Shown here piece after piece: positions 1-10,460 of a DNA stretch of 64,000 bases. This stretch comes from Tetragonia tetragonoides (lineage: Eukaryota; Streptophyta; Magnoliopsida; Caryophyllales; Aizoaceae), in NCBI GenBank assembly GCA_038025085.1, contig CM076146.1, forward strand, positions 16,528,001-16,592,000. Reading direction: 5' to 3'. Numbering within the stretch: the stretch's first letter is position 1; every line of letters starts with the position of its first letter. The notes below the pieces were generated by a model. That model made no database searches. It saw nothing but the letters and a program-made list of their open reading frames with translations, and was not told the DNA's origin. Made by a program: the position numbers and the translations under genes.

Positions 1-97
1 TTGCTTTTAATAATTTTGATTAATAAAGTTTGAATCTTTAATGGATATCTAACTTTACATTATTTTTTGTGTGTGTGTGTGTGTGTTTTTTTGGTAG
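1..97 (+). other. Intron 1 (3' part) of antisense gene aORF2 of element A
   Basis: T-rich sequence ending in TTTTTTTGGTAG immediately before an exon that starts IWLLEH. The same acceptor before IWLQER is seen in elements B (20979-20981) and C (39291-39293). A (GT)n run at about 69-86 sits in the polypyrimidine region. The upstream exon is outside the window. Confidence 0.6.
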
Positions 98-921
98 ATA
101 TGGCTCCTTGAGCATATGTGCTTCATTGAGAGGCCCGCTATTGCGCTCAAATATCAACCAAAGCAATTTCCCGCCCGCCGGAGGCTTTACTATGAATCTA
201 CCATTGATGAGTGGCGCGGTACCTTAAGGCATGCCCTTTGCTACGATGGACCGTCAAGTGGTGGGGTCTAAAATCCGCAATCGGATGTAGCGAGGAAACG
301 GGATATTACCAAGTCCTTGGCCTTCATAATTTCACTTACATATTTCCTATCCGTATCATGCGGCAATATGGAAAACGCAAAATTATCCCACAAAAGGATA
401 GTGTTGCTCCTACTACGCGGGCCTTGACAATTAGCATGGTGAGATCATGGGAGTGTGCATTGGATCGTCGTCCCAAGTGGACTATTCCTCATATCAAGGC
501 CCCTACGGCTACGTCTTCGGCTTATGAGGCTTGGATGGATTGCAAGACCGCGGAGGGTCGTCGTGCATGTAGGAAATCCGAACAAGACGATCTTAAGGCC
601 CAATCGGTCAAAGCTAGTTTAAGACTCTCAAACCCTAATGACCCTAAGGGGAAGGACAAGAAAAAAGGAGTTAAGCATGTAAGAGGCATCCTCAACCCGA
701 AGGCTAAGAAAGCTTTGAACAAGATTACTAACAAGCCACAAGTGGAGCCCCAAATTCGGGCCAATGATCATGAGGCCTCCTCAAGCACACCTCTAATGGA
801 GGTTGTGGAAGAAGAGCCTTTAGTTCGCGAGAGATGGGCTCCCAAGGAACGCGAAGTGGAAGGCCCAAAAGCGGATGAACCTATGGAGGATGCGGGCCCT
901 ACTACCGAAGCTACGGAGTAG
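98..921 (+). pseudogene. aORF2 of element A, exon 2: DUF7745-like antisense accessory protein
   Basis: This is the second exon of the accessory gene that converges on integrase. It starts IWLLEHMCF in one frame and shifts between about 190 and 245 into the frame that starts at 211 and runs to the stop at 919-921. Conserved blocks shared with C (39294-40019) are the IGCSEE/IVGCSE motif, the RLLRQYG-like block (IMRQYG here), a Lys-rich stretch (residues about 145-175 of the 211-921 frame), and the tail NDHEASSS...ERWAPKE. A carries an acidic C-terminal extension (about 25 residues, ending TTEATE) that B and C lack. The basic tail suggests nucleic-acid binding or nuclear entry, but the function is unknown. 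The family call is from recall of DUF7745-type proteins linked to plant retrotransposons. Confidence 0.65.
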
Positions 922-1378
922 TCCATTAAGGAAATACTCTTTTGAAGCATGTCTAGCTTAGGATTGCCTTTTATTTTTCTTTAAATTCAATAAGGGTGAT
1001 GTGCCCCCTTTTAGACTTAGATTTAATTTTTGCCTTAATATTTGGAATTGCCAAGCCTTTGTAATAGACTTTATTATTATTTATGGAGACATGCTTATTT
1101 TATTTTAATATTGCAACTTGATTTTTATTTTTACTTTTAACAACTTTTGAACGCGAAAATGATGAAGGGGCCGGGCCCAATTGCAATTGGGTTGTCCTAC
1201 GTATCCTTTTAGGGGAATCAGGCCGCTCGTAGTTCTAATCGGTGCGTTTTTTTTAACATTAAATCCCGTTTTGTTTTTTGTTTTTATTTTTATTTTTTTT
1301 ATTTTACGTGATTATTTAGCCTTAAGCGGGCCTCTCGAAAGTGCTATATTGGGTGTCTTGCCTAAGCATAGAACCTTT
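922..1378. other. Spacer between antisense aORF2 and integrase of element A
   Basis: AT-rich convergent intergenic stretch. It holds the 3' end of the aORF2 transcript on the plus strand and the end of pol on the minus strand. It matches the equivalent spacers in B (19750-20255) and C (40020-40438), which share a GGGCCC-rich segment (CCGGGCCCAATTG here) followed by a T-rich run on the plus strand. I see no gene in it. Confidence 0.6.
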
Positions 1379-2617
1379 TTAGTTTATCCATTGACTAAAC
1401 TCGATCCCGTCCAAATCTGCCAACCTTGCAGCTCCACATGTTAGGATCTTTGTAATGAGAAACGGACCTGACCAGTTGGGTCTAAACTTGCCTCTTGGGT
1501 CAGTGACATTGACCCTTACTTCTTTAAGTACTAGATCTCCAACTTTGAGGTCTCTCATTTTGAGCCTTTGGTTGAAATGCTTTGTTAGTCTCTTTTGATA
1601 GATTCTCACATTGTGCAAAGCTTGCAACCTTTTTTCATCTAGTAGGACTAATTGGTTGTAGCGGGCTTGGACCCAATCCACTTCTGGAATTTGACTTTCC
1701 AAGACGATCCGTAGCGATGGGACCTCTAACTCAATTGGAAATACGACTTCCATTCCATAGGCTAGGGAATATGGTGTTGCTCCTGTCGATGCCCGAATAG
1801 ACATCCTGTAACCCCAAAGTGCGAATGGCAATTTGCCAAGCCAATCATGATAATTTTTGGACATTCTTTCGATGATTTTCTTGATATTTTTGTTAGCTGC
1901 TTCTACTGCGCCGTTTGTTTGCGGTTTGTAGGGAGACAACTTTCAATGCTGGATCTTGAGTTGGGCCAGGAGCTCATTTACTTCTTTCATGAAGTGCGAC
2001 CCATTATCGCTAATGATTTCTTGGGGAACCCCGTATCTAGCTATTATGTTATTCTTGATGAACTTGACCACATGTTTTGCTTTGAGCTTTGCATATGATT
2101 GCGCTTCAACCCATTTAGTGAAGTAGTCAATCGCAACTAGAATATATTCATGGCCCCCTTTTCCCGATGGGGTTATCTTGCCAATGATATCTATTACCCA
2201 CGCGGAGAAAGGCAAAGGGTAGGTGAAGGTATACAATGGGCTTGGTGGCATGTGTTGTAGATTTGCGTGTGTCTGACACTATGTGCATCTTTTGACAAAT
2301 TCACAACAGTCTTTTTCCATTGTTGTCCAATAATAACCAAGCCTTATTATCTTCCTAGATAGCATCATACCGTTCATGTGCGGTCCTCAGACTCCGGTGT
2401 GTACATCTCTTAAGACCTTATGGGCCGTCTCGGTGCCTAAACACAAGAGATTAATCCCGTTAGGGGTTTTCTTGTATATTTGACCCTGTACCTCTATGAA
2501 TTGGGCTGCAAGTCTTCTAAACGCTTTTTGGACTCTAGGGCTAGAATCAGAAGGATAAAGCTGGTAAATGAGCAGATTCTTTATATATATCAGTGTACCA
2601 CTCATCTTCTTCGCCAT
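1379..2617 (-). pseudogene. Element A integrase (decayed)
   Basis: From right to left: the H2C2 region, the catalytic core and the C-terminal domain. The core has Asp in AWVIDIIGK, Asp in EIISDNGSHF and Glu in PQTNGAVEAANKN, which is the DDE pattern. The C-terminal part includes KVGDLVLKEVR and PRGKFRPNWSGPF. Nonsense codons lie at 2387-2389, about 2280-2282 (inside the CTxCQ zinc pair) and 1943-1945. The last is CGA to TGA; C and B keep CGA at this site. The product would insert cDNA into the host genome, but this copy cannot be translated whole. Confidence 0.85.
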
Positions 2618-3716
2618 GGAATACCTCCAGAGCGTCGCAATATGAAGGCTCGGACCTTCTCTGTACGCAAATGGGCATCATTTGAATGATTCGAATGGTT
2701 TCGGGTATATTGATCATGCTCGCTAATTTGGCCAAGGCATCTGCAAATTGATTATCTTCTCGTGGAAGGTACGTAAAGTGTATTTTGTTGAAATACACTT
2801 TAATTTTGTCTAAATATTCCTGGTAGAGTGCCAAGGATTCACTTTTGAGTTTCCATACTTTGGAAATTTGATTGATTATGAGCGATGAGTCCCCATAGAC
2901 TCGAAGCATCTTAATGCCAAGGCTTATGGCGGATTGCAATCCTATTATGCAAGCTTCGTACTCTGCGTCATTGTTGGTGACCTCGTTGTCTAACTTGACT
3001 GAAATAGGTGTATGTGCACCATTGGGGGATACTATTAGTACTCCTACTCCAAAATCCTTTTGGTTAGATGCTCCATCAAAATAGAGTTGCCAAGTCTCGG
3101 TATCAAAGGTCATGAACCCTTCGTCTGGGAAGTGGTACTCTTCTTTGCGATCTGGCTCGTGTATAGCTTGGTCAGCTAAATATTCCGAGATAGCACGTCC
3201 TTTGATGGCCTTTTGGTGTTCAAATTTGAGGTCGAACTCTGATAGGAGGACGGTCCATCTGGCTATTCTACCATTTAGTATGGGTTTTTCAATTATGTAT
3301 TTTAGAGGATTTTCTCTCGATCTTATGTGGATCGTATGCTTGAGCATGTAATGTCGTAGTTTCTTGGTCGTCGCGACCAAGGCTAGGCATGTTTTTTCTA
3401 GAGACGAGTATCGAGTTTCGTATTCTAAAAACTTCTTGCTCACATAGTAGATGGCCTTCTCTTCCTTGTTTATTTCCTGGGCTAGCATGGCCCCCATCGA
3501 TGTTTCTGTGACTGTAAGGTAGAGAATTAGAGGCATGCCTGGAGTGGGCGGTACCAGCACGGGTGGTTCGGACAAATAGGCCTTAATTTTATCAAAGGCT
3601 TTTCGGCATTGTTCGTCCCATTCTGTTTTTACCTCTTTTTTGAGTTTCTTGAATATAGGCTCGCAGGTGATAGTTAACTTGGAAATGAACCTGCTAATGT
3701 ATTGGATCCTCCCCAA
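2547..3716 (-). pseudogene. Element A RNase H plus second (archaeal-type) RNase H
   Basis: A single frame holds the end of RT (thumb, GRIQYISRFISKLT), a gypsy RNase H (SMGAMLAQE, YYVSKKFLEYE, YSSLEKTCLAL) and then a second RNase H. The second domain has YFDGASNQKDFGVGV, NNDAEYEACI, VYGDSSLIINQ and NQFADALAKLAS, which supply its D-E-D-D acidic residues. A second RNase H between the first one and integrase is diagnostic of the Tat lineage. This stretch is the best-preserved part of A. A frameshift near 2580 separates it from integrase and one near 3715-3730 separates it from RT. Confidence 0.87.
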
Positions 3717-4396
3717 GAAGCCTTTGATTTCTTTTCCGTTTTTGGTGGGGGCATGTCTATTATGGCCTTGATCTTGGATGGATCAATCTCTATTCCTCTG
3801 GTGCTTATGACAAATCCTAAAAGTTTACAGAATGTAACTCCGAATGCGCACTTTTTGGGAATAAGCCTCATATTGTACTTCCTATGTCTATCGAAGAACT
3901 TTTGAAGTGAGGGTACATGCCCTTATCTCTCTTTAGACTTTATGATCATGTCATCTACGCAAACTTCGGCCTCTTTATGCATCATATCGTGGAGCAGAGT
4001 TGTCGCGATTCTTTGATATGTGGCCCCTGCGTTCTTGAGCCCAAATGGCATTACGGTATAGCAGTAAGTGCCCCATTGCGTGATGGAAGTAGTTTTCTCT
4101 TTATCCTCTTTGGCCATCGAGACTTGAATATATCTTGCGTACCCGTCCATGAATGATAGGAGGGCATGTCCAGCGGTATTGTCTACCAGAACATCTATGT
4201 GGGGTAATCGAAAGTCGTCTTTTGGGCTTGCTCTGTTCAAGTCCCTAAAATCCACACACATTCGCACCCGTCCGTCCTTTTTTGGGATGGGGACGATGTT
4301 GGCTACCCAATCGGGGTAATTGGCCACTCTTATGAAGCCCGCATCAAGTTGCTTTTGGACTTCCTCTTTGATCTTAAGAGCCCATTCTGGTTTCAT
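3674..4396 (-). pseudogene. Element A reverse transcriptase (broken)
   Basis: RT finger and palm blocks are clear: VRMCVDFRDLNRASPKDDF, LPHIDVLVDNTAGH, LSFMDGYARY, VMPFGLKNAGATYQR. The catalytic YVDD box reads CVDD here (EVCVDDMIIKSKER), so Tyr is replaced by Cys while both Asp residues remain. A stop follows at 3923-3925, then MRLIPKKCAFGVTFCKLLGF continues in the same frame to the frameshift near 3720. The upstream HTIPLKPDCKPIKQKLRRMKPEW block is also interrupted by stops. It is not functional. Confidence 0.87.
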
Positions 4397-4660
4397 TCTT
4401 CTTAGCTTTTGTTTGATTGGTTTGCAGTCGGGCTTTAATGGGATGGTATGCTAGGCAATATTGCGGTCTATGCCGGGCATGTCCTTATAAGACCAGGCGA
4501 AAACATCCGTATAATTCTTTAGAAGTGTTATGAATTATTCGCGTTCATTAGAGGTTAAAGACAAGCCTATTTGCACGTGGCGAGGCTCATCATTAGTTGC
4601 AATATTTATTGTCTTTGTTTCTTCCACTATTGAAGTCTTTTGTTCATGTTCGATTAATGC

Positions 4661-5739
4661 TTAAATGACTTCTTTTGGCAAGTCCATTATGTCTTCTGAA
4701 TTATTAGCAATGAGGCAATCCGAGTAAGCAAAATCGACACTCATAATATTAATAGAAGAGGACAATACATCAATGAGGTCATCACTAATGACCTTAGTAG
4801 TAAAAGGAATAGACTGGGGTGGACTACCCGACACTTCTAGGATAACAGACTCAGAATCAGACTCGGACTCGGAATCAAACTCGGAATCAGAATTGGGCCT
4901 CTCTGCATGACCATTGCGAATTGTGAACTTGTACTTGGCTCCCTCAACTGGAGTCCACTTCGTCTCGTGCTTCCAGGTGGTGAGGCAGAGCCTGATTAGG
5001 GCGATTAGCCTTGATGGGTCGAACCCTTGATTAAAAAGCACAGTAAGGGGAAGCTTGTTTGTTACCTCGTCGTATTGACGACGCTCTTCTCCAAATAGTA
5101 GCTCAAAGTCGTTGGGAGCCATGTCATTAGCCTAATCTTTTGTGGATTGGTCCTCCTTAGGAGGTATGGGTGCGTCTTCACTCGTAGAGAAACAATCTTG
5201 AAATGCCTCGAAGCCTGGAACTAGGACTCCGTTGATCAGGTATGGTTCTGGGAATCCGAAGTAGGGATATGCATTGCCCCCTTGGAGAAATTTCCCATTT
5301 AGAGTTAGAGGATAAGGATCTATGCTATGTAGAACAGATTTGTTGGCCGTGCGAGCTCTTTTCCTTGCCATTTCCTTAGTTATAAGCTCGGATCTCTTGC
5401 CTTGTGGGCTTGTAGCCTAGCCCAAATAGATCATTTTTGATATTGGTGTTCCAACCAGGATTGGGCTACCTTGGGGTGAGGACCTAGAGTGGTGCCCGGA
5501 AAGTGACCCTGCTTTCTAAGTAGAGCATTCACATTGTGCTTGGGCTCAATCGTTTCTATGAAGGCTATCTTCTCGAAGCCCCATAATTCTTCATCTTGCT
5601 CATTATGCTCTATCTTTAGGACTAGAGCCTTTTCTATCAGGGCTACCATGGTATCAGCACAGACTTCCATTATGGATCTTGCTAGGGATAACTTTACCTT
5701 TTGGTGAAGGGTCAAGGCTACAACATTTAGCCCATGCAA
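4661..5739 (-). pseudogene. Element A protease-RT linker with G-patch-like segment
   Basis: Three fragments (5739-5431, 5371-5132, 5122-4661) correspond to one continuous linker in B (15300-16634). The first has GRPWLHGLN just upstream and then NALLRKQGHFPGTTLG, a Gly-rich segment that resembles a G-patch. The middle fragment has NGKFLQGGNAYPYFGFPEP. The last is very acidic (about 4840-4885: alternating Ser, Asp and Glu) and ends LPKEVI. Stops and a frameshift between 5431 and 5371 break it. The role of this linker in Tat polyproteins is not known to me. Confidence 0.65.
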
Positions 5740-5828
5740 CCAAGGCCTTCCTAAAAGTAGGTTGAAGGTGGCTGGAATGTCAATTATGTGAAACTAGACC
5801 ATTTTCTCGATTGGCCCAATATTGATAT

Positions 5829-6695
5829 TCATGGAAAAGTGCCTAGGACGTTTCTTTTGGAATTGTCATAAGCTCTTAGCCCTTGTGTGGAGTGCGTGAG
5901 GTTATTGCAGTCTATTTTGAGGTGTTCAGTGGTCCTCAAAGGGCATACCTGTACAGTAGAGCCATTGTCAACTAAAGTCATGGGGACTTGTCTTTGTTGA
6001 TAAATTACAGTCAGATAAAGGGCTCTGTTGTGGTGGATACCTTCAGGTGGAAGGTCCTTGTCAGAAAAGGTGACGGGCGTGGATGACTTTCCTTGGACCA
6101 GGAGGTTAACCATGTCTTCAGGAGTAGCATTTGGAGAAATGGTGGTTGCATTTTAAGCTTCTAATACGGCCCTTCTATGAGTGATAGAAGTTGTCAACAA
6201 TTGCCAGATGGATATGTCGGCTTTTGTCCTTTGCAATTGTCTAAGGATGTTGGTTCCAACATCTTCCTTAGTCACTTCTCTGTGGGTTGGATCCTTATTA
6301 GGGATTGTTACAGGCTCTACGGGTTGGATTTGAGACGGATCCATGTAGATATTTTCCGACCTGAATTGGTGTCCTGACCTCGTGAGGTAGTTTAGAGCTT
6401 TGTCATCTTCCCCTTTCTCATAGTCGGAGATATCATACCAAGCTTTGCCATTTGCTATGTCGTGGAATTGAGGAGTCAATACATCTTCAGGATCAGTATA
6501 GGGTCCATTATCCTCTTCATCACTATTCCAAAGGCCGCAAATGTCTAGCGTGGGCCTTGGACTTCGGTATGGTGGTATGACCTGCCCAACAGGAGTGATC
6601 AGAGAGGATCGATCAAACCCTTCTTCGATATCAATGGAAAAAGAGTTCCCGAGGGGATTATTATTGTTGCTGGGTGGCGGTGCGCCCTTAGGCAA
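5829..6695 (-). pseudogene. Element A gag C-terminus and aspartic protease
   Basis: 6695-6153 is a low-complexity acidic region after the gag finger (LDICGLWNSDEEDNG, KAWYDISDYEKGEDD, LTRSGHQF). The matching motif in B and C is SKAWYDSS. After a stop at 6153-6155, 6113-5829 holds the protease: PPEGIHHNRALYLT, then MTLVDNGSTVQVCPL, the DNGS catalytic loop used by Tat elements, and GLRAYDNSKRNVLG. A frameshift follows near 5829. It would cleave the polyprotein if intact. Confidence 0.8.
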
Positions 6696-6746
6696 TGGTA
6701 TGGTGCCATTGTCGAACAGATCTTGAATTTTCTCCTTGAGAGTGTA

Positions 6747-7873
6747 ACACTTTTCGGTATCGTGTCCACGACCCCTGTGGTATTTGCAGAATGCGGTCGT
6801 TCTAGTATGGCGACCTTTTCTCTATGGGTGGATCAGGGGTAGGCCCAATCGGGTGTAGATAGTCTCCTTTGATTAATTTGTCTAGGGCTTTGACGTAAGG
6901 CATCCCGAGGGGAGTAAACCTTCTTGGGAGCCTGTCAGCAATGGCGTTCACTTCAGTTCCTCTACTTGTGGAGGCATGATTGGTATTGGTGTATTTCTTA
7001 TCATTGTAACCACTTCTGTTGTTATTATAAGTGACCTTGTTCTTCCCCCTTTGGAGTTGCTCATCTTCAATGGCCATGCCTACTTCAGTTAGTTGGGCGT
7101 AAGTGGTTATGGGTTGAAACTTCATGTGCTCGCGGTATTCAGATGCCAAGTTCTGGACTAGCTTTCTAATTTGATCTCTTTCAGATGGGCGATCGATCAT
7201 TTCGGCAACCTTAGTTCTCCATCTTCTTACGAAATTAGTGAATCCTTCTTTGTCACCTTGCTTGGTGATGTCCAATTCTCTCAATGTCATGGGAGGCACG
7301 ACCTTGTCAGCATATCTCTCGAGGAACAAAGTCTTCCCACTTCTGCAACTTTTGGGTGGGCAATTTGAAGAACGAGGCCCTGACAGCAGGGTACAGAGTT
7401 TGAGAAAAGAGATGAACATATAGCTCTTTCTCAATGCCTCTAAGGCCCAATGCAGTGGTAAAAGCCCTAATGTGATCTCGTGGAACATCGGTTCCTTTGA
7501 ACGTGGGAACTTCAGGCATGGAAAACTTAGTGGGTAATTTTCCCTTGATATGGGGAGCATAGCCTTCAGAATTGATGATCATGTCATTAAAGACACGACT
7601 CTTGCCTAGAACGGACTCAAGCCTATTCAGCTTAGCTTGGAGTTCTTAGACCTCTTTAGTGGAGGGCTCAGTCTTATCCTCAATGGGTTTAGGCTTATCA
7701 TCGTCCCTAGTAGGGGGATCCAACTTGGCGACGCGGGCTTCCATATCAGTGAACCTAGCATTCATGGCGACCAATTGGGCTAAAAGGTCATCCATCTTTT
7801 GGTCAGCGGTTCTCTCAGCATCTCCAGACATAATGGACTTAGGTGAATTAGGTGGCGAGGCTTGAGGTGACAA
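6747..7873 (-). pseudogene. Element A gag (capsid region and zinc finger), frameshifted
   Basis: 7873-7646 is the N-terminal part with a helical MDDLLAQLVAMNARFTDMEA stretch, ending at a stop. The frame then resumes with SEGYAPHIKGKLPTKFSMPE VPTFKG (7582 on), and shifts within about 7310-7400. The capsid-like block follows in 7560-6802: FLERYADKVVPPMTLREL, GFTNFVRRWRTKVAEM and PSERDQIRKLVQNL. A variant finger C-x2-H-x4-H-x4-C (CKYHRGRGHDTEKC, 6788-6747) lies past a last frameshift. This gag would package RNA if whole. Confidence 0.82.
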
Positions 7874-9008
7874 TGGCGGTGTGCGAAGGTAATCAAGCTA
7901 AATGGGGCCCGCAAATTGTGCTTGCGGTGAAGGTTCGAACGATAACTTGTAGATCAATCTCTTGTTGGACTCGTCCCTCTCCCACTTCCTAAGACCGTGA
8001 CCTTTACTCCTACCAATTCTGGGCACAAAAGGGCCCGCTTAAGAAAATAGGAAATAAATGGAAAAACTCCACAGAAGAAAGTTTTAAAAAAACAAATGTG
8101 GGAAGAGAATCTAGCACTAATCCTCAACATGGTGATTTTTAGGAAAGACGCGATTTTATGTAAATAGCATATTCTAGTCAATGATCTTTTCGACTCTATA
8201 GAATTAAAAGAAAATGTACTCTTGACTTGCAAATGGGATAAAATTCCCTAAGGTAAGGAAGGAAAATATACTGTTGACTCGCCTATAGAATAAAGTAAGA
8301 CTCTTCTTTTATTTTATGAAATATATTATTTGCACGCAATCTAATTTATATGGAAAGGACCGTCTTCCTAATATGGTCACTAGCGTAATTGGAGTCATGC
8401 ATGGATTCTACTTCCTAAAAAGAAAAGATCCTAGACTCTATTTGTAAACTTGACAAAATGCAGAAGCAAACAAAAGGGAAACCTTCTCTAACCAGGACTC
8501 AATAAAATCCTAAGGAGGGATCTAATGCTAATATTCTATGGAAACTAATCACATAGCAAGGAAACAATCAATCACAATATAGTAAGTAAATCAATAGCAC
8601 CTTGATATGGACTATGGGACTGAATGCAATATTTTGACACAATCTATGGTTGGATAAGGTAACCCACGACCGGATGCGTTTCGTCATCTATGAGATGCAT
8701 AGTAAAACTAGACGTACCGTTTTACATATCTCGAATGGAAACATGTAAATGCCATGGGGTGGAACACGACTATATGCAAAGGTAATTCGGACCTAGTGGG
8801 TCACCGGCCTAAGTCATAGACAATGTTTCAAAGGGTAATTCCTGTTTATGGTGTGGTGATGTCTTTCAACATCTTGTGATGATAACGCATGCAATATGAA
8901 TGATATGGATGCAAAGCAAAGAAAATAAACATATACGGTAATTGAACCAAATAGCTAAAATAAATTATTGACATGGATAGGTGTTCGAATTACACCCTCT
9001 TGTTAATT
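7874..9008 (-). other. Leader of element A between PBS and gag
   Basis: About 1.1 kb without a convincing gene. It includes ACTCTTGACT and ACTGTTGACT segments next to AATGGGATAAA or AGAATAAAG (8218-8300), which match the tandem leader repeat in C (54640-55240). A long untranslated leader is usual in Tat elements. Primer extension and packaging signals would lie here, but I cannot point to them. Confidence 0.55.
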
Positions 9009-9026
9009 ATCCCAGTGAAGTCGCCA
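9009..9026 (-). promoter_or_regulatory. Primer-binding site of element A
   Basis: On the minus strand the sequence after the LTR end (GGGTTCTTACA) and one spacer base is TGGCGACTTCACTGGGAT. Its complement ends in CCA as a tRNA 3' end does. From recall, Ogre/Tat elements use tRNA-Arg with a very similar site. Confidence 0.75.
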
Positions 9027-9027
9027 T

Positions 9028-9353
9028 TGTAAGAACCCTCGCCTTTCCGGCGCTAATCGATGTGTTTAGTTGGAATTAATGGTTCTTAAATAATATGTCA
9101 TATGCAATTTAAATTTAATTATCACGGGGAATAATAATTTGCAAGTAATGAAGCCGCAACCAATTTTTAGGAAACAATTGGAAACCATCAAAAGTGCACC
9201 CAATTCCTATTGGGAATTGACTCATACCTATGAGGCTAAATATTGAGTTCGGGGGTGTAGGTACGAAATAAACAAAACGAATCTCATCTAAATCGCCCGA
9301 ATAAACGGCCTCTACTAAGCCTATCCATGTCAAACATTTATCTATGCTATATG
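9028..9353 (-). mobile_element. 5' LTR fragment of element A (U5 end only)
   Basis: The plus-strand start TGTAAGAACCCTCGCC aligns with the start of the solo LTR at 10461 for about 325 bp (shared GCACCCAATTCC, AAATCGCCCGAATAAAC and CTATCCATGTCAAA segments). It then diverges abruptly after CTATGCTATATG. The rest of this LTR (about 1.2 kb or more, judged from the solo copy without its hAT insert) is missing. The gene-like open frame 9333-9115 in it is chance. Confidence 0.8.
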
Positions 9354-9491
9354 TTTATTTTCTTTAGCTAAGTAAGAACAATCCACCTTGTTAAATGCAA
9401 GGTTTGACGTTTAAAAATACATAAAGCACTTATCAGATAATAATATTCATATTAATAATAATAGTATAGACGATAATACACATATAGTAAT
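9354..9491. other. Junction DNA between element A and the Athila-like LTR
   Basis: Short AT-rich segment with no gene. At 9426-9435 it contains GCACTTATCA, the reverse complement of an Athila-type LTR start (TGATAAGTGC), followed leftward by TTTATGTATTTTTA. This may be a stub of another Athila LTR. Confidence 0.4.
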
Positions 9492-9907
9492 TGTACGTGT
9501 CGTTAGGCATAATAAATTAAAACTTATTTCTATCACCTAAATATAAAATAACAAATAATACAGAGCAAATAAGGATCGATTATCCCACGAGGAGATAGTC
9601 TAATTCCTAATTCGAAAGTCTAACCTACTATACAATATTCACAATAATTGGGGGATTTTTAAAGAGTGATATCTAAACTTAAAGAACTAAATTAACTAAT
9701 ACTAGTAGTAACATACGAAACAAGCATCACTCAAATACTTAGAAATAATCATATATTAGCTAACATACATCGAACTTTGCTTAAGAAATTCATTATAATT
9801 AACAAAAGGTGACCTGTAGAGTACTTACTAAGAAGACTCCCTATCTTTCCATACTTTTAATCAAACATGAACTAAGCATAGGTCGATTCTATACCAAACC
9901 AACCAAC
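9492..9907 (-). mobile_element. Athila-like LTR, left part (separated by element B)
   Basis: This is the left flank of element B. It ends AACCAACCAAC at 9907, and the right flank at 28781 starts CCAAC, so the two sides were once joined. Toward the left, the minus strand reads CTCGTGGGATAATCGATCC, the kind of segment seen near the end of Athila LTRs, and a plausible terminus ...CGACACGTACA lies at 9492. Together with 28786-30030 it gives an LTR of about 1.66 kb, a normal Athila size. The exact left end is an estimate. Confidence 0.55.
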
Positions 9908-10279
9908 TATAGACACCAAAAATTGTGTCTATGATAAGTCCCCATAAAAACCCGATGATGAAAGGATTGGATTTTGCTCGAACTTGGGTTACGAGAATAA
10001 TTGCTCTGATGATTAGCTCAGTTCATTTGATTTATCCAGTGGAAGCCTTTTGCACAAGGGATCGAAACCAGTTGGACTCAATTCAATTGGAGTCCAAAAC
10101 TGAGAGATAGGCCTCTTTGAATCTAATGGCCCGAAAGGGAACCCAAACCCAAGAGTCAACCCTTGGTCAAACAAGGAAACTCAGTCAATCCTGCTTGGAC
10201 CCCCTCGGAAAATCCTCCCCTGCTTAGAAAAGCAGCCAGGCGCCTATACAGGCATGCCGTTCCAGGTCCAAGCGGCCAC

Positions 10280-10450
10280 ACTTGAGTTCAAGCGGTGGCC
10301 TCTAGGACAAGCGGCTATGTTGTTAGGATAAGCGGCTTGACCGCTTGCCTTGCTGCTAAATCGCTTGCCAAGCGGCTTGACCGCTTGTCCTGCCGGCTTA
10401 GCCGCGTGGCGTAGTTTTATGGCCGCCTGGACCTTTTTTCGCGGACGGCA
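10280..10450. promoter_or_regulatory. AGCGG/CCGCT inverted-motif cluster and CTGGACCTTTTTTCG box in the LTR of B
   Basis: GC-rich run of short inverted motifs such as AGCGGCTTGACCGCTT and GCGGCTTGACCGC, followed at 10422-10444 by GGCCGCCTGGACCTTTTTTC. The same two-part module is found in the 3' LTR (27690-27855), the C LTR (56970-57110, reversed) and upstream of aORF2 in B and C. Its position in U3 before the TATA box suggests an enhancer-like role, which is inference. Confidence 0.6.
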
Positions 10451-10460
10451 AATTCGAGGT

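Larger units (their letters stand above)
1..9353 (-). mobile_element. Element A: Ty3/gypsy Tat-lineage LTR retrotransposon, 3' end outside window
   Basis: Reading leftward on the minus strand I find a 5' LTR fragment (9353-9028), a PBS (9026-9009), a leader, gag, protease, RT, RNase H, a second RNase H and integrase, then an antisense accessory gene (98-921, plus strand). Two RNase H domains and an antisense gene after integrase are known traits of the Tat group (Tat, Retand, Grande, Ogre). The 3' LTR lies left of the window. The coding part has at least six frameshifts and about ten stops, so it is dead. The solo LTR at 10461-12512 has the same U5 end and belongs to the same LTR family. Confidence 0.88.
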
